Position numbers and translations under genes: made by a program. 64,000 bases of DNA from Variovorax ginsengisoli. GTDB lineage: Bacteria; Pseudomonadota; Gammaproteobacteria; Burkholderiales; Burkholderiaceae_C. The DNA lies in the NCBI RefSeq assembly GCF_030811835.1, contig NZ_JAUSRO010000006.1, positions 62,001 to 126,000 of the forward strand, read 5' to 3'. Within the stretch, counting starts at the first letter, position 1. Every line of letters starts with the position of its first letter. Under the pieces are notes generated by a model. That model was not told the DNA's origin. It was given only the letters and a program-made list of their open reading frames with translations, and searched no databases. Shown here piece by piece: positions 63,304 through 64,000 of the stretch.

Positions 63304-64000
63304 GCGGTCATTCCTTTCGTCCATGCGGACAGTGCGCCCTTGCTGGTGCCGGCCGCCTTGCGCTGCATCGGCTCCGGCTTGCCGCGTGGCACGTAGCGCC
63401 CTGAGCCGCGCTCGGCGTTCAATGTGTTGTCCTTGACCACCACGCGGCCACGGCTGAGCACCACCTCGGGCCAGCCGCGCAGCGTGCGGCCTTCGTAGGG
63501 CGTGTAGCCGACGTTGTCGTGCAGCATCGACCAGGTGATCGTCGTCTCGCGCGCGGGGTTCCACAGCGCAAGGTCGGCATCCGCGCCGATCGCGATGCTG
63601 CCTTTTTTCGGCGCCAGTCCGTACATGCGTGCATGGTTGGTCGAGGTCAGCGCGACGAACTGCTCGATGGTGATCCGGCCCGCCATCACGCCTTCGGAGA
63701 ACAGGAGCGGCATGCGTAGCTCGATGCCCGGCACGCCGTTGGCCATGTCCTTGAAACCGGTCTGCTCGCCCTTGGGCAGCTTGCCGGTCTCGTCGAAACG
63801 GTAGGGCGCATGGTCGGACGAGAACACGCCCAGCGTGCCGTCCTTCAGGCCTTCCCACACGGCCTCCTGCGAGGCGCCGTCGCGCGGCGGCGGGCTGCAG
63901 CAGAACTTGGCGCCTTCGAGGCCCGGCTGGTCGAGGTCGTCAGCCGTGAGGAACAGGTACTGCGGGCAGCTCTCGGCATGCACCTGCGCACCCAGCGCGC
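63300..64000 (-). CDS. Dihydropyrimidinase/D-hydantoinase, C-terminal part (truncated at window edge)
   Basis: The gene enters from the right edge, and 233 codons are visible. SSDHAPY carries the metal-binding Asp of the amidohydrolase fold; KFCCSPPPRDG, NGVPGIELRMPLLF and LWNPARETTITWSMLHDNVGYTPYEG are typical of the dihydropyrimidinase/hydantoinase family. It opens hydantoin or dihydropyrimidine rings to carbamoyl acids, which the D-carbamoylase encoded just downstream would hydrolyse. The stop overlaps the carbamoylase ATG. The N-terminal metal motif (HxH) and the carbamylated Lys lie outside the window. Confidence 0.93.
   Translation of the reverse strand, partial: ALGAQVHAESCPQYLFLTADDLDQPGLEGAKFCCSPPPRDGASQEAVWEGLKDGTLGVFSSDHAPYRFDETGKLPKGEQTGFKDMANGVPGIELRMPLLFSEGVMAGRITIEQFVALTSTNHARMYGLAPKKGSIAIGADADLALWNPARETTITWSMLHDNVGYTPYEGRTLRGWPEVVLSRGRVVVKDNTLNAERGSGRYVPRGKPEPMQRKAAGTSKGALSAWTKGMTA

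Overview
This is a 64 kb, GC-rich, gene-dense chromosomal stretch from a betaproteobacterium, most likely Comamonadaceae (Variovorax or a close relative). The assignment rests on the sum of features: Bug/TctC periplasmic receptors, an elongation factor P with Arg at position 32, a long Lys/Ala-rich sigma-70 N-terminus, a phasin gene, vanillate-demethylase-type genes and a Liv-type transporter cluster. I see no rRNA or tRNA gene, CRISPR array, insertion sequence, prophage or integrase. No gap between called genes exceeds 300 bases.

Layout. 1-723 is the 3' end of a DEAD-box RNA helicase. 751-12874 is an organosulfur island. On the minus strand it holds an SfnB-like acyl-CoA dehydrogenase, a cysteine/3-mercaptopropionate dioxygenase and a four-domain rhodanese. 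On the plus strand, an overlapping operon encodes three periplasmic binding proteins, an SsuD-like flavin monooxygenase, a class II aldolase, one ABC permease and ATPase, and a membrane-anchored cytochrome c. 12900-15099 holds apaH and a CNNM/CBS membrane protein whose start codons overlap head to head. 15145-25332 is a uronate-oxidation island around a GntR regulator: on the minus strand udh, an SMP-30 lactonase, TRAP dctPQM and a Bug receptor; on the plus strand a second Bug receptor, kdgD and an alpha-ketoglutarate semialdehyde dehydrogenase. 25432-29703 holds an Opu-type binding protein-permease fusion, a ROK kinase that looks circularly permuted, and a cardiolipin synthase.

29813-38774 holds a MetE-like methyltransferase divergent from a Rieske oxygenase, GntR regulator and reductase set, followed by a complete Liv-type ABC transporter, which together suggest uptake and O-demethylation of an aromatic acid. 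38828-42273 carries c-di-GMP genes (EAL and GGDEF). 42313-44902 is Lrp/AsnC-regulated phenylalanine and tyrosine degradation (hppD, phhA). 44910-50864 is an MFS exporter, rpoD and dnaG. 50950-61336 is mostly housekeeping: YihY, an SDR, phasin, thioesterase, small stress proteins, pncB, a hydroxyacid dehydrogenase, rmuC, MFS, a LOG-like protein and efp. 61508-64000 holds a FAH/hydratase-family protein, then a D-N-carbamoylase overlapping a truncated hydantoinase.

The most unusual items are the permuted ROK kinase (27183-28316), a roughly 95-bp dispersed repeat placed directly after a binding-protein stop codon in two unrelated transporter operons (17978-18070 and 35331-35427), the cytochrome c embedded in a sulfonate-type ABC operon, and a palindrome that ends on the start codon of the Rieske oxygenase gene.
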